Of a stretch of 64,000 nucleotides of DNA, positions 44,988 through 53,324 are shown one piece after another. Both the position numbers and the translations under genes were made by a program. Positions within the stretch are counted from its first letter, which is position 1, and every line of letters begins with the position of its first letter. The notes beneath the pieces were generated by a model, which worked only from the letters and a program-made list of their open reading frames with translations, searched no databases and was not told where the DNA came from. The stretch is from positions 186,001 to 250,000 of the forward strand of contig NZ_JAYKTT020000088.1 in the NCBI RefSeq assembly GCF_038404745.2. Reading direction: 5' to 3'. Source of the stretch: Chlorogloeopsis sp038404745 (GTDB lineage Bacteria > Cyanobacteriota > Cyanobacteriia > Cyanobacteriales > Nostocaceae).

Positions 44988-47840
44988 TTACCTAATATTT
45001 TTATTTGCTGTTACAGATGAGCCAGCTGTGACTACAACAATCTTATCTGGATGAAGTAACTCCTTCGCTGCTTGATTGACTTGCTCAAGAGTGACTGCCG
45101 CAATTTTATCGGTGAAAGAGTACAATTCCTCTTTATCCAGCCCCCATACTTCATTCATCAAAATTCTGGATGACAAATCTTCTGGATCTGCCAAGGAGAC
45201 ATTATAGTTACCGATCAAATTGCGTTTAGCTGTCTCCAATTCCTCTGCACTGATGCCTTGTTGATGAATTTCTGCCATCAATCTGCGGGTGCTTTTGATT
45301 GCACGATTTGTATCTTCTGGGGCTGTTTGCATTTCAATCAAAAATATCCCCAGATTTTTTCCTGTTTGGAAGGTGCTATAAATTCCGTAAGTCAAACCTT
45401 GGCGATCGCGTACTTCTGTTCCCAATCTGCTAGAGAGGGTATCGCCACCTAAAATTTGATTCAGGATTAAAGCTGCATAATAACGCGGATCTTGGCGGTT
45501 AATTCCCGTGTTACCCATATAAGTAACCGCTTGGGTTTTACCTGGCAGCACTAGATTAGCACGTACAATTTTGTCTGGTATTTTTACTGATGGATATTGT
45601 AATTTTGGGGCTTCACCGCTAACTTGCCAAACACCAAACTCAGCTGCAATTAGCGATCGCACTCGCTCAGGAGCAAAATCTCCCACTAATGTTAGCACCA
45701 TCATATCTGGGCGATAATGTTTCTGCTTAAAATCAATCACATCCTGACGGCGAATTTGCCGCAAACTCTTTTGAGTGGGAAAAGAGTGTAAGGGATGATT
45801 CTGCGGATAAAGAGTTTGTATAAATGTTCTTTGTGCAACTTCTGCCGGATCGTCTAATTCCTGCTTTAGATCCGTTAAAGCCTGTTGACGGGAAAGTTCC
45901 AACTCTTTTGCCGGAAAAGTCGCATTTTTGACTACATCTCCTAAAATCTGTAACAGAATCGGTAAGTCTCCTGCTAAACCTTTACCTTCAATTTCCACAC
46001 CTTCACGGTAAGTATCAAATTCCAAGCTTGCGCCACGTTCATCTAAAATGTTGGCAAGTGCATACAAATCCCTAGTTTTGGTACCGTTCATCAAGTTGTC
46101 TGCAACAAGAGATGCCAACCCAGCTTTATCTGCTGGATCGAATTCCGCACCAGCTTTGATATTTCCACTCAAGGTGAGTGTGGGAGTACTTCGATCTGGC
46201 AACAGCAACACTCGCAACTTGTTAGGCAACGTGAATTGCTGTGGCAAACTCATAATGACAGGCGTTGTTGTTACATCCACCACTGGAAGATACTTCGCGA
46301 CTTCATCAGGTAACTCGGTTGAGCCGGAAGAAAAATTTTCTTTAATTTGTGTCGAAGATGGTTTGGCACTACTATTATTTTCTGCCTGGATCTGGCTTGG
46401 TTCAAAAAAGCCGACAGTACGTGCTTTTTGTTTGAGATATTGATTAGCGACACGTTGCACATCTTCGACACTCACCTGACGAATCGCTGCTAAGTAACTA
46501 TCTGTATATTTATAATCACCAGTCGTAGTTTCATTGTTCCCTAATTGCATGGCTTGACTGGTAATATCCCGGTTTTCCAAGATCACAGTAGCTTCTAGTT
46601 GTGCCTGTGCACGATTTAATTCTGCTTTTGTAACTCCTGTTTGAGCTAAATGGGCGATCGCTTTTTGCATCACTGAGTCAATCTTTTTCAAACCGCGATC
46701 GGAAGTCGCAGTCACTGATAGTTCGTACCAACCTGCTTCGCGTAAGCTCGTAACATAACCAGTCAAATCAGTTGCTAAACCAGATTCTATTAACGCTTGA
46801 TAGAGGCGAGAATTCCGTCCTTCCGTCAAAATATAATCCATCACATCTAGTGCTGGCACATCTGGGTGATTCGCAGCAGGCAAAGGATACACGGTGTATA
46901 AAAGTGCGTTTGCTCCCGGTTCTCGCAATACCAGAGAGGAAGACGTAGAGAAATTATCAAACATATTCCCCGTGTCTCCGTGTCTCAGTGTCTCCGTGTC
47001 CTCTTGATTCCCCGTGTCTTGTCTATCCTTCTTCTGTATTTTCCCAAATATCTCCTTCACCGCTGTCAAAGTTTTGGCAGTGTCGAAATCACCAACAATC
47101 ACTAAAACGGCATTTTCGGGGCTATAAAATTCTTTATAGTACTTTTGTAATTGCTGAACTTGAAATTTCTCGACATCAGCTTTGGTTCCACCTATGGGCA
47201 AGCCGTAAGGATGCTTAGGAAAGGTTGCTCTCAAAACAGCTTGACTGAGGCGATACTCTGGATCATTTTCGTAACCCTGTAACTCGGAAATTACTACCCG
47301 CTTCTCGCTAGCTAATTGTTCGGCATCAAGCAGAGCATTTTCCATTCTATCCGCTTCTAATTCCAAAAGAGCGTTGAGCTTGTCGCGCTCTGCTGTATTG
47401 TAATATGCAGTTTGGTCGTAGCTAGTGAAGGCGTTGGAGTCACTACCCAAAGCACTAAACAAGCGCCCAAATTGAATCGGACGATTTTTCGTGCCTTTAA
47501 ACATCATGTGTTCTAACTGGTGGGCAATACCATTCACCCCTGGTTCCTCGTTGCGTGAACCCACCTTGTACCACACCTGCACTGTCACCACTGGCGCGGA
47601 ATGGACTTCCTTTGTCAGGATAGTAAGATTATTTTCTAGTACTGTTTTCCGGACGTTGTCTGTCACTAAATTTCTTTGTGTTTTTTTTAAAATATTTTCA
47701 TTGCGATTATTTACTCTAGTAGATCCGACATTGATTTGACTTGTTGCAGATCCATTCCCCAGTAGCAAAACCACAATCAAACAAAGACTAAACACAAAAA
47801 TTGGCAAACGATATCTATGCGATACGATAAGAACACCCAT
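44988..47840 (-). CDS. M16-family zinc protease, two-domain
   Basis: The 950-residue protein has an N-terminal hydrophobic stretch (about 13-32) that may be a signal or anchor, and two M16 (pitrilysin/insulinase) units. The first has the inverted zinc motif HQLEH (His107, Glu110, His111), with the downstream ligand Glu in the region around ASEKRVVISELQGYEND. The second unit (from about 525) lacks HxxEH (GLASLVADNLMNG), as in related processing proteases where it only clamps the substrate. It may degrade peptides at the cell envelope. Residues about 271-293 are encoded by a GTGTC-type repeat (46971-47023). Confidence 0.9.
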   Translation of the reverse strand: MGVLIVSHRYRLPIFVFSLCLIVVLLLGNGSATSQINVGSTRVNNRNENILKKTQRNLVTDNVRKTVLENNLTILTKEVHSAPVVTVQVWYKVGSRNEEPGVNGIAHQLEHMMFKGTKNRPIQFGRLFSALGSDSNAFTSYDQTAYYNTAERDKLNALLELEADRMENALLDAEQLASEKRVVISELQGYENDPEYRLSQAVLRATFPKHPYGLPIGGTKADVEKFQVQQLQKYYKEFYSPENAVLVIVGDFDTAKTLTAVKEIFGKIQKKDRQDTGNQEDTETLRHGDTGNMFDNFSTSSSLVLREPGANALLYTVYPLPAANHPDVPALDVMDYILTEGRNSRLYQALIESGLATDLTGYVTSLREAGWYELSVTATSDRGLKKIDSVMQKAIAHLAQTGVTKAELNRAQAQLEATVILENRDITSQAMQLGNNETTTGDYKYTDSYLAAIRQVSVEDVQRVANQYLKQKARTVGFFEPSQIQAENNSSAKPSSTQIKENFSSGSTELPDEVAKYLPVVDVTTTPVIMSLPQQFTLPNKLRVLLLPDRSTPTLTLSGNIKAGAEFDPADKAGLASLVADNLMNGTKTRDLYALANILDERGASLEFDTYREGVEIEGKGLAGDLPILLQILGDVVKNATFPAKELELSRQQALTDLKQELDDPAEVAQRTFIQTLYPQNHPLHSFPTQKSLRQIRRQDVIDFKQKHYRPDMMVLTLVGDFAPERVRSLIAAEFGVWQVSGEAPKLQYPSVKIPDKIVRANLVLPGKTQAVTYMGNTGINRQDPRYYAALILNQILGGDTLSSRLGTEVRDRQGLTYGIYSTFQTGKNLGIFLIEMQTAPEDTNRAIKSTRRLMAEIHQQGISAEELETAKRNLIGNYNVSLADPEDLSSRILMNEVWGLDKEELYSFTDKIAAVTLEQVNQAAKELLHPDKIVVVTAGSSVTANKNIR
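46971..47023. repeat. GTGTC-type tandem repeat inside the M16 gene
   Basis: The units CGTGTCTC, AGTGTCTC and CGTGTCCTC match the intergenic GTGTCC family (2208-2270, 29270-29345). The whole block keeps the reading frame and encodes polar residues (DRQDTGNQEDTETLRHGDTG) in a loop between conserved segments of the first M16 domain. Confidence 0.75.
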
Positions 47841-48043
47841 GTATTTGCTGAAAGCATTTACAAATTAGATTACAGATTTTTCTGACTATAGCGTGTTCTT
47901 CATTACTTGAGGCTTTTTTTAACTTAATTCTATTTTCTCAAAAAGCTATAAGGTTAGTCTACTAGCTACGGCTAGGGGAAATTCTTTGCAAGAGTGGACT
48001 AAATTTTAATAGTTTTGAACTTCTCAAAATCATCGCTAAAAAC

Positions 48044-49081
48044 ATGGGTGATTCAGTAGATTGGGCAGAGTCTGCAATTTCTTACGAAACCTTTGTCAGA
48101 CAAGCCAATGGTATGTTGGTACCGCAAAGCTCGTCACCAAAAATCATCGCGACGATGCTGCGCCTTTTAGATGTTCAACCAGGGATGCGAGTTTTGGAGG
48201 TGGGGACAGGTTCTGGATACAGTACAGCAATGCTGGCATACTTGGTAGGGAAAACTGGTTATGTCGTTTCTTTAGATATAGACTCAGATTTAGTTGAGCG
48301 TGCTACTAAATTATTAACCTCACAAGGTTTTGACATGGTAAAGGTAGTAGCAAAAGATGGTAGAGAAGGTTATTTACCTGCTGCACCTTTTGATCGCTTA
48401 ATTGTTTGGGCAACAGGAGATACTTTGTCACCCGCTTGGGTGGAGCAAGTAAGCAAAAATGGTGTAATTGTCGCTCCTATTCGACTTCTGCCACTAGCAA
48501 ACACTACAGCCATAACTCGTGTTTGGATTAACTGCGATCGCATTCCGAAAGGAGAAAAATTGATTCCTGGAGGTTTTGTTCCCTTAAGTAATCAACCCCG
48601 CTATCAATGGCACGGCTATGCTGAAGAAGCGGATTTAGCTGTATTAGAAAATTATCAACCTGTAGCTTGGGTGAGTTCACAGTGGCTGCGAAGTGAAAAG
48701 GCAGCCCAACACAAGCCAAAATTTCTGTACTTATTACAAACTGCTTGCCGTCAAGATAGCCCTCTTCAAGACAACGAGGATGTGATGGGGCTGCGAGCTT
48801 ATCTGTTGGCTACTAATCCACATGGGCTGACAACAGCTTCAACACCAACCCTTGGGTTTGGTAGTGCGATCGGTATCAGCCAGCCTGATAGTTTAGCGCT
48901 GCTGTCTGAGTTGGATAACGCCTATGTTAAAGCGGGGACAGATGCTGCTGCAATAACTCTAGCTAACTGTATTGCTAACTGGCGTGCATTTGGAAAACCT
49001 GGTTTTGAACAACTTCGTGTAATTCTTAATAAAATGCCTTCTCGTTGGACAGTACAGGCAAAATTACCCTTGTTTGAATGA
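48044..49081 (+). CDS. Protein-L-isoaspartate methyltransferase-like enzyme
   Basis: The N-terminal 190 residues have the SAM-dependent fold of PCMT/PIMT enzymes: motif I RVLEVGTGSGYSTAML, with post-motif residues GYVVSLDIDSDLVERA and PFDRLIVWATGD. The enzyme would methylate L-isoaspartyl residues in damaged proteins, or a related peptide acceptor. At 345 residues it is about 130 longer than a standard PIMT; the extra C-terminal part (about 210-345) has no clear domain. It converges with the VOC gene, one base apart. A second substrate or regulatory role for the extension is open. Confidence 0.78.
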   Translation: MGDSVDWAESAISYETFVRQANGMLVPQSSSPKIIATMLRLLDVQPGMRVLEVGTGSGYSTAMLAYLVGKTGYVVSLDIDSDLVERATKLLTSQGFDMVKVVAKDGREGYLPAAPFDRLIVWATGDTLSPAWVEQVSKNGVIVAPIRLLPLANTTAITRVWINCDRIPKGEKLIPGGFVPLSNQPRYQWHGYAEEADLAVLENYQPVAWVSSQWLRSEKAAQHKPKFLYLLQTACRQDSPLQDNEDVMGLRAYLLATNPHGLTTASTPTLGFGSAIGISQPDSLALLSELDNAYVKAGTDAAAITLANCIANWRAFGKPGFEQLRVILNKMPSRWTVQAKLPLFE

Positions 49082-49082
49082 A

Positions 49083-49529
49083 TTATAAATTAAGTTTTGT
49101 TAATACCCGAATAAATTCCAGCGGTAAGCCATCGGCATCGGCAATAAAAGTGACTTCGTAAATGCGATCGCCTATTTGTTGCTGCGTCGGTTCTAAAAGT
49201 ACCTTGAGCGGTTGCAATTGCTCTGGTTGATTTTGTGCAGCCAAAGCAAAGCGCTCTTGTAAACTTGTTAACCAACTAGGTAAATCAATCGCGATCGCAG
49301 TGAGATCAAAAGACAAATGGTAGTAACCTACATAATGTTCGTCAGCAAATGTGTCTGGCGCTGGTTTTGGTTCAGGTATTTGGATCAGTTCAATTCTGCC
49401 ACCTAGCCCTTCCATCCAACAAGCGAGGGTGTAGCCTGTAGTGAAGCGATCGCAAACTGTGAACCCCAATTGCTCGTAGAAGGCGATCGCTCGATGAATA
49501 TTAGCAGTGCGAATTGAAGCATGATGCAT
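49083..49529 (-). CDS. VOC/glyoxalase-fold protein
   Basis: The 148-residue protein has the vicinal-oxygen-chelate fold layout: MHHASIRTANIHRAIAFYEQLGF at the N-terminus, a central GRIELIQIPEPKPAP, then HYVGYYHLSFDLTAIAID and TFIADADGLPLEFIRVL. His residues and the C-terminal Glu are placed as metal ligands in such enzymes. The family includes glyoxalase I, dioxygenases and resistance proteins, so the reaction is not predictable. Length is typical. It converges on the methyltransferase gene. Confidence 0.85.
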   Translation of the reverse strand: MHHASIRTANIHRAIAFYEQLGFTVCDRFTTGYTLACWMEGLGGRIELIQIPEPKPAPDTFADEHYVGYYHLSFDLTAIAIDLPSWLTSLQERFALAAQNQPEQLQPLKVLLEPTQQQIGDRIYEVTFIADADGLPLEFIRVLTKLNL

Positions 49530-49665
49530 AAGAGAAGGGGTTAGAGGCTAGGGGTTAGGGGCTAGTTAAGAGATAGAAACAATAGGCTAGCGATTAAAAA
49601 TTAAAAATTTCTTTTTTACATATTCTCATTACTTAATTTTTAATCCCTAGTCCCTAGCCCCTAGT

Positions 49666-50178
49666 TCATTCAAACAATCTGAAATAAGGGTAGCGTACTG
49701 GTACACCAGGTTCTTTGTCTAAATCAAAATTAATAACTTCCCAACAAGGTTCTTCAGCGGGATCGGGGCTAAACTCCACTGGCAAACCATATAGGCGGGC
49801 GGAAGTTCCTTCCTGTTGCCCCCCTCGCCAAGGAGTACTACGCTCTAGGTAACCACTCATCAATTCCTGATAGCGGCGAGCAATAATCACCCGTGTTGCT
49901 CGATAACCTTGTGTATATAACTTGTCTAGAGCTTCGTGTATTTCAAATCGAATACCATCGGGATGAGTATGTTGCCGATACCATTCCCCATTCCACCTGC
50001 GCCAATGACGCCCAGACTGTAGATGAATCAACTCTCCAGTTTTGGGATTAGCTTCAAACGCCCCATGACGAGGACATAAATAAGTATCTGTTAGTGTCAG
50101 TGCCGGAATTGTCTGGCGGCAGTGGGGACACTGAATTTCGGGGCCAAATATTGGGTACTGCAAGCCTGGATTCATCAT
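49666..50178 (-). CDS. Conserved cyanobacterial protein with CxxC zinc motifs (TIGR02652/DUF2396-like)
   Basis: A 170-residue soluble protein with a probable zinc site near the N-terminus: IQCPHCRQTIPALTLTDTYLCPRHGAF (Cys-x2-Cys with Cys and His following). The rest is rich in Arg, Tyr and Trp (SGRHWRRWNGEWYRQHTHPDG, RATRVIIARRYQELMSGYL). I believe it matches a family known only from cyanobacteria, TIGR02652 or DUF2396, but that name is from memory. It is not in an obvious operon. Heptamer-type repeats flank it on both sides (49535-49660). Confidence 0.65.
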   Translation of the reverse strand: MMNPGLQYPIFGPEIQCPHCRQTIPALTLTDTYLCPRHGAFEANPKTGELIHLQSGRHWRRWNGEWYRQHTHPDGIRFEIHEALDKLYTQGYRATRVIIARRYQELMSGYLERSTPWRGGQQEGTSARLYGLPVEFSPDPAEEPCWEVINFDLDKEPGVPVRYPYFRLFE

Positions 50179-50383
50179 GAAGTGCGTACAAGAACAATGT
50201 TGTTGTCTTCACTAGTAGTGACGTTAGTTTTTTTTACACTTCTGCGCCACATGATTAGGGTACCTACTTACTGCTGCCTCAGTGAACGGTCTTGACGCCG
50301 TGATATCCTGGTTTTGCAACCAGTTTTCAAGGTTGGATTTCTCCAGTGTTCCTGAGTACCATATTCATAATTCATATTCTATC

Positions 50384-50914
50384 GTGTCAAACGCTTCCTA
50401 CTGGTCTTCTGTGGACATTTCTCAAGCTTCCTTCGTCGCCAACAACGCTGTGGTCATAGGATCGGTGTGCATAGCAACAGGGGCAAGCATTTGGTATGGA
50501 GCAGTAATTAGGGCAGATGTAGAACGCATTGAAATTGGTGAATGTACAAATATCCAAGATGGAGCCATTCTACACGGCGATCCCGGTCAACCGACAATAT
50601 TGGAAGATCATGTTACAGTCGGGCATCGTGCTGTCGTTCATTCCGCTTACATTGAAAGCGGTAGTTTAATTGGGATTGGCGCAGTAATTTTAAATGGAGT
50701 ACGGGTGGGTGCTGGTAGCATTATTGGTGCTGGCGCGGTGGTAAATAAAGATGTTCCGCCTAAATCTTTGGTGGTTGGTGTCCCTGGAAAAGTAGTACGC
50801 CAAGTCACAGATGTTGAAGCCGCAGAACTGATTGAACACGCCGAGCGTTACAAAAAGTTAGCGCTCTTTCATGCTGGCAAAGGAACTGATATGGGTTTTG
50901 GCGCTCCCCATTGA
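50384..50914 (+). CDS. Gamma-carbonic-anhydrase-like hexapeptide protein
   Basis: The protein is a left-handed beta-helix of hexapeptide repeats, with NAVVIGSVCIATGASIWYGA, RADVERIEIGECTNIQDGAIL and VGHRAVVHSAYIESGSLIGIG. The His/Asp pattern of gamma-class carbonic anhydrases is present (HGDPGQP, VGHRAVVHSAYI). It is related to, but separate from, the N-terminal domain of CcmM. The chosen start is GTG at 50384 (MSNASYW), where family resemblance begins; a GTG at 50282 would add 34 residues that look untranslated. Whether it has CA activity is not shown. Confidence 0.78.
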   Translation: MSNASYWSSVDISQASFVANNAVVIGSVCIATGASIWYGAVIRADVERIEIGECTNIQDGAILHGDPGQPTILEDHVTVGHRAVVHSAYIESGSLIGIGAVILNGVRVGAGSIIGAGAVVNKDVPPKSLVVGVPGKVVRQVTDVEAAELIEHAERYKKLALFHAGKGTDMGFGAPH

Positions 50915-50981
50915 GGAAGGAGGGGACAAGGGGCTTCAGGTGCAGGGAAGCAGGGGAGATGAGGAGAGAACAACTAACCAC

Positions 50982-51050
50982 TGTACGGGCGGGTTTAGAA
51001 GATAAATTATCTGTTTGAACGTCAAGATGATTGGCAAAACCCGCCCCTAC
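50982..51050. repeat. Small inverted-repeat element, copy C
   Basis: TGTACGGGCGGGTTT at the left and AAACCCGCCCCTAC at the right give inverted terminal repeats (core GGGCGGGTTT/AAACCCGCCC). The interior GATAAATTATC...GTTTGAAC is the reverse complement of copy B near 22430-22460. It lies between the gamma-CA-like gene and psbY. Confidence 0.7.
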
Positions 51051-51190
51051 CAACGAACCAATGACCATTGACCAACTTTGTAAACATTCTTTACATAATC
51101 TATTGAGAAAAGTTGCCCACTTGGGCTAAAAATAAAAAATGAGAACAGTTGATAAAACTTTAAGCTCTATTTAACAGAGGGGTTCTAAAT

Positions 51191-51316
51191 ATGGACTTAG
51201 ATATGCGTTTGCTTATTGTGTTAGCGCCGATCGCGATCGCTGCTGGTTGGGCAGTTTTCAATATTGGTGCTGCTGCTTTAAATCAATTGCAAAACTTTTT
51301 AAACAGAGAAGCCTAA
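51191..51316 (+). CDS. psbY: Photosystem II protein Y
   Basis: PsbY is a single-helix protein at the periphery of photosystem II, near cytochrome b559. The 41-residue product begins MDLDMRLLIVLAPIAIAAGW and continues with AVFNIGAAALNQLQNF, the conserved one-helix pattern, ending LNREA. The gene is too short for most gene-finders' length cut-off. A GAGGGG sequence precedes the ATG. A well-formed terminator (51341-51380) follows 24 bases after the stop, so it is monocistronic. Confidence 0.9.
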   Translation: MDLDMRLLIVLAPIAIAAGWAVFNIGAAALNQLQNFLNREA

Positions 51317-51340
51317 ACTATACTCCGCATCGTTAGTCAG

Positions 51341-51380
51341 AAACTGACTGTTTCTCTAGATGAGAGGCAGTCGGTTTTAT
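51341..51380 (+). terminator. Terminator of psbY
   Basis: AAACTGACTG (51341-51350) pairs with CAGTCGGTTT (about 51368-51377, one G-U), and an inner stem CTCT/AGAG closes the top. TTTTATTCTT follows. It is a strong rho-independent terminator shape. Confidence 0.85.
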
Positions 51381-51458
51381 TCTTGATTGCTAATTGTTAA
51401 TTTCTAATGGTTAATTGTCCATTACCATTAGCGATTAGCTATTAACCATTAACCACTT

Positions 51459-52733
51459 GTGGATATCGACTCCTTACTCAAACCCTTTCAACGCTTTGGC
51501 GTCAATCTTGGACTAGAACGCATCCAAAAATTATTGGCGAAGCTTGGTAACCCCCATCACCAAGTTCCTGTCATTCACGTTGCTGGCACTAATGGAAAAG
51601 GTTCTGTTTGTGCTTATCTTTCTTCAGTGCTGACAGAGGCAGGTTATCTTACCGGACGCTATACTTCTCCCCATTTAGTCGATTGGACAGAACGTATTTG
51701 CCTCAACGAACAGCATATTTCCTCAGAGGAATTTTGTAATTTATTGCTACAAGTTCAAGCTGCCATTCCAGCAGACGGTGAGCCACCAACTCAGTTTGAA
51801 GTGATTACGGCAGCAGCCTGGTTATATTTTGCTCAACAAAAAGTTGATATAGCAGTAATAGAAGTTGGACTGGGAGGACGTTTGGATGCTACCAACGTTT
51901 GTGACAAACCTCTTGTCACTGTCATTACATCCATTAGCCGCGAACATTGGCAGAACCTTGGCCCCACTGTTGCCGATATTGCTAGAGAAAAAGCTGGCAT
52001 TCTCAAACTAGGATGCCCTGCTGTAGTTGGAAACTTGCCACTAGATGCAGACAAAGTTGTGCGATCGCGTATTTTAGAATTGCACTGCCCTAGCTTTATG
52101 CCTCAAAGCGGTCGTCAAATTGCCACGGGATGGGCAGAATATAAATCAATTATAAATCCAAACAGCACAATTAAATATCCCTTACCGCTACAAGGACAAA
52201 TTCAATTGACTAATTCAGCTTTAGCTTTGGCAGCTTTGGAAATTTTGCAACAAAGGGGTTGGCAGATTTCGGAAAAAGCTATTGTCAACGGCATGGCAAA
52301 AACCAAGTGGCCGGGGCGGATGCAGTGGACTAGTTGGAAAAACCATAAATTATTACTTGATGGCGCTCATAACCCAGCCGCAGCACAAGTTTTACGGGAT
52401 TATGTAAATACCCTCAATACTCCCGTAGTCACTTGGGTGATGGGAATGCTCTCAACAAAAGACCACACGGATATTTTCAAAGCTTTATTGCAACCTCATG
52501 ACCAATTGTATTTAGTACCTGTACCAGATCGTAGTTCAGCTAATCCTGAAGAATTAGCTGTGCTAGCTCAACAAATTTGCCCTGAATTAAACTTGTGTGT
52601 TGTTTATCCAGATTTATTATCAGGGCTAGAGGCTGCTTTTGCTTCAACAGATAATTTAGTCGTTTTATGCGGTTCGCTATATTTAATTGGGCATTTTTTA
52701 GAAAGTACAAGGGCAATGGTCGAGAAAAAATAA
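51459..52733 (+). CDS. folC: Folylpolyglutamate / dihydrofolate synthase
   Basis: FolC adds glutamate to dihydropteroate and to folates, completing folate and retaining it in the cell. The 424-residue Mur-ligase-type enzyme has the P-loop HVAGTNGKGSVCAYLSSVL, the folate/Mg region TSPHLVDWTERI, the catalytic GGRLDATN loop and the C-terminal domain with LLDGAHNPAAAQVL. Start is GTG at 51459 (MDIDSLLKPFQRFGV). It follows psbY, but the psbY terminator separates them. Confidence 0.95.
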   Translation: MDIDSLLKPFQRFGVNLGLERIQKLLAKLGNPHHQVPVIHVAGTNGKGSVCAYLSSVLTEAGYLTGRYTSPHLVDWTERICLNEQHISSEEFCNLLLQVQAAIPADGEPPTQFEVITAAAWLYFAQQKVDIAVIEVGLGGRLDATNVCDKPLVTVITSISREHWQNLGPTVADIAREKAGILKLGCPAVVGNLPLDADKVVRSRILELHCPSFMPQSGRQIATGWAEYKSIINPNSTIKYPLPLQGQIQLTNSALALAALEILQQRGWQISEKAIVNGMAKTKWPGRMQWTSWKNHKLLLDGAHNPAAAQVLRDYVNTLNTPVVTWVMGMLSTKDHTDIFKALLQPHDQLYLVPVPDRSSANPEELAVLAQQICPELNLCVVYPDLLSGLEAAFASTDNLVVLCGSLYLIGHFLESTRAMVEKK

Positions 52734-52787
52734 AGAGAGAATTTCAAATTAGAGACACAAAGTTTTGCATCTGGTTACTTTGATCAA

Positions 52788-53228
52788 TCAACTGTCAATC
52801 ATTGCTATCATCTGGTATTTGAGATTCGTCTCCCCAGTAATCCTAAACCCAAGACTTTCATACAGATGTAAAACTGGATTCATCTTAAGAACACACAATA
52901 AGACTGGAAGCTTTGCCTGCCGTGCGTCATTTAAGAGATTGTTAATTAAAGCAGTACCTACTCCTAACCTCTGATATTTAGGCAATATTTCAATATGGCG
53001 CAATTCAATCATATTGCTCTTGCGGTCAACTCCAAAAATCCCAGCATCATTGCTGTCAATTACAATAATTTGATCACAACCTGGGTAGAATTTCTGCTGC
53101 ATATCACAGCGCTCTGCGACATCATCCCAACCACGGAGCTGCTCAACATAGTGACGCATATTAATTTTGTTCAACTGAAAAACGAACTCAAAGTCATCTT
53201 CTGTTGAAGGGCGTAACCAAAATTGCAT
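52788..53228 (-). CDS. GNAT-family N-acetyltransferase
   Basis: A 146-residue acetyltransferase of the GNAT fold. The acetyl-CoA-binding motif A is visible in IEILPKYQRLGVGTALINNL (the RLGVGT phrase), with motif B near YESLGFRITGETN. The N-terminus (MQFWLRPSTEDDFEFVFQLN) is the first strand and helix. The acceptor is unknown; such enzymes modify proteins, small amines or antibiotics. It converges on folC, about 54 bases apart. Confidence 0.88.
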   Translation of the reverse strand: MQFWLRPSTEDDFEFVFQLNKINMRHYVEQLRGWDDVAERCDMQQKFYPGCDQIIVIDSNDAGIFGVDRKSNMIELRHIEILPKYQRLGVGTALINNLLNDARQAKLPVLLCVLKMNPVLHLYESLGFRITGETNLKYQMIAMIDS

Positions 53229-53324
53229 CAGTCATCTTCAATCCTTGCTTTCTATTTTCGATTGGGAGTAAGGAATGGGTGAATTTTGAATCTTCACTAA
53301 TTGCTACTCCCGTAAAAAAATTAA

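Noticed and set aside
50282..50383. N-terminal extension of the gamma-CA-like protein from GTG 50282
   Set aside because: The 34 added residues resemble nothing in the family, and the conserved part begins at the GTG at 50384.
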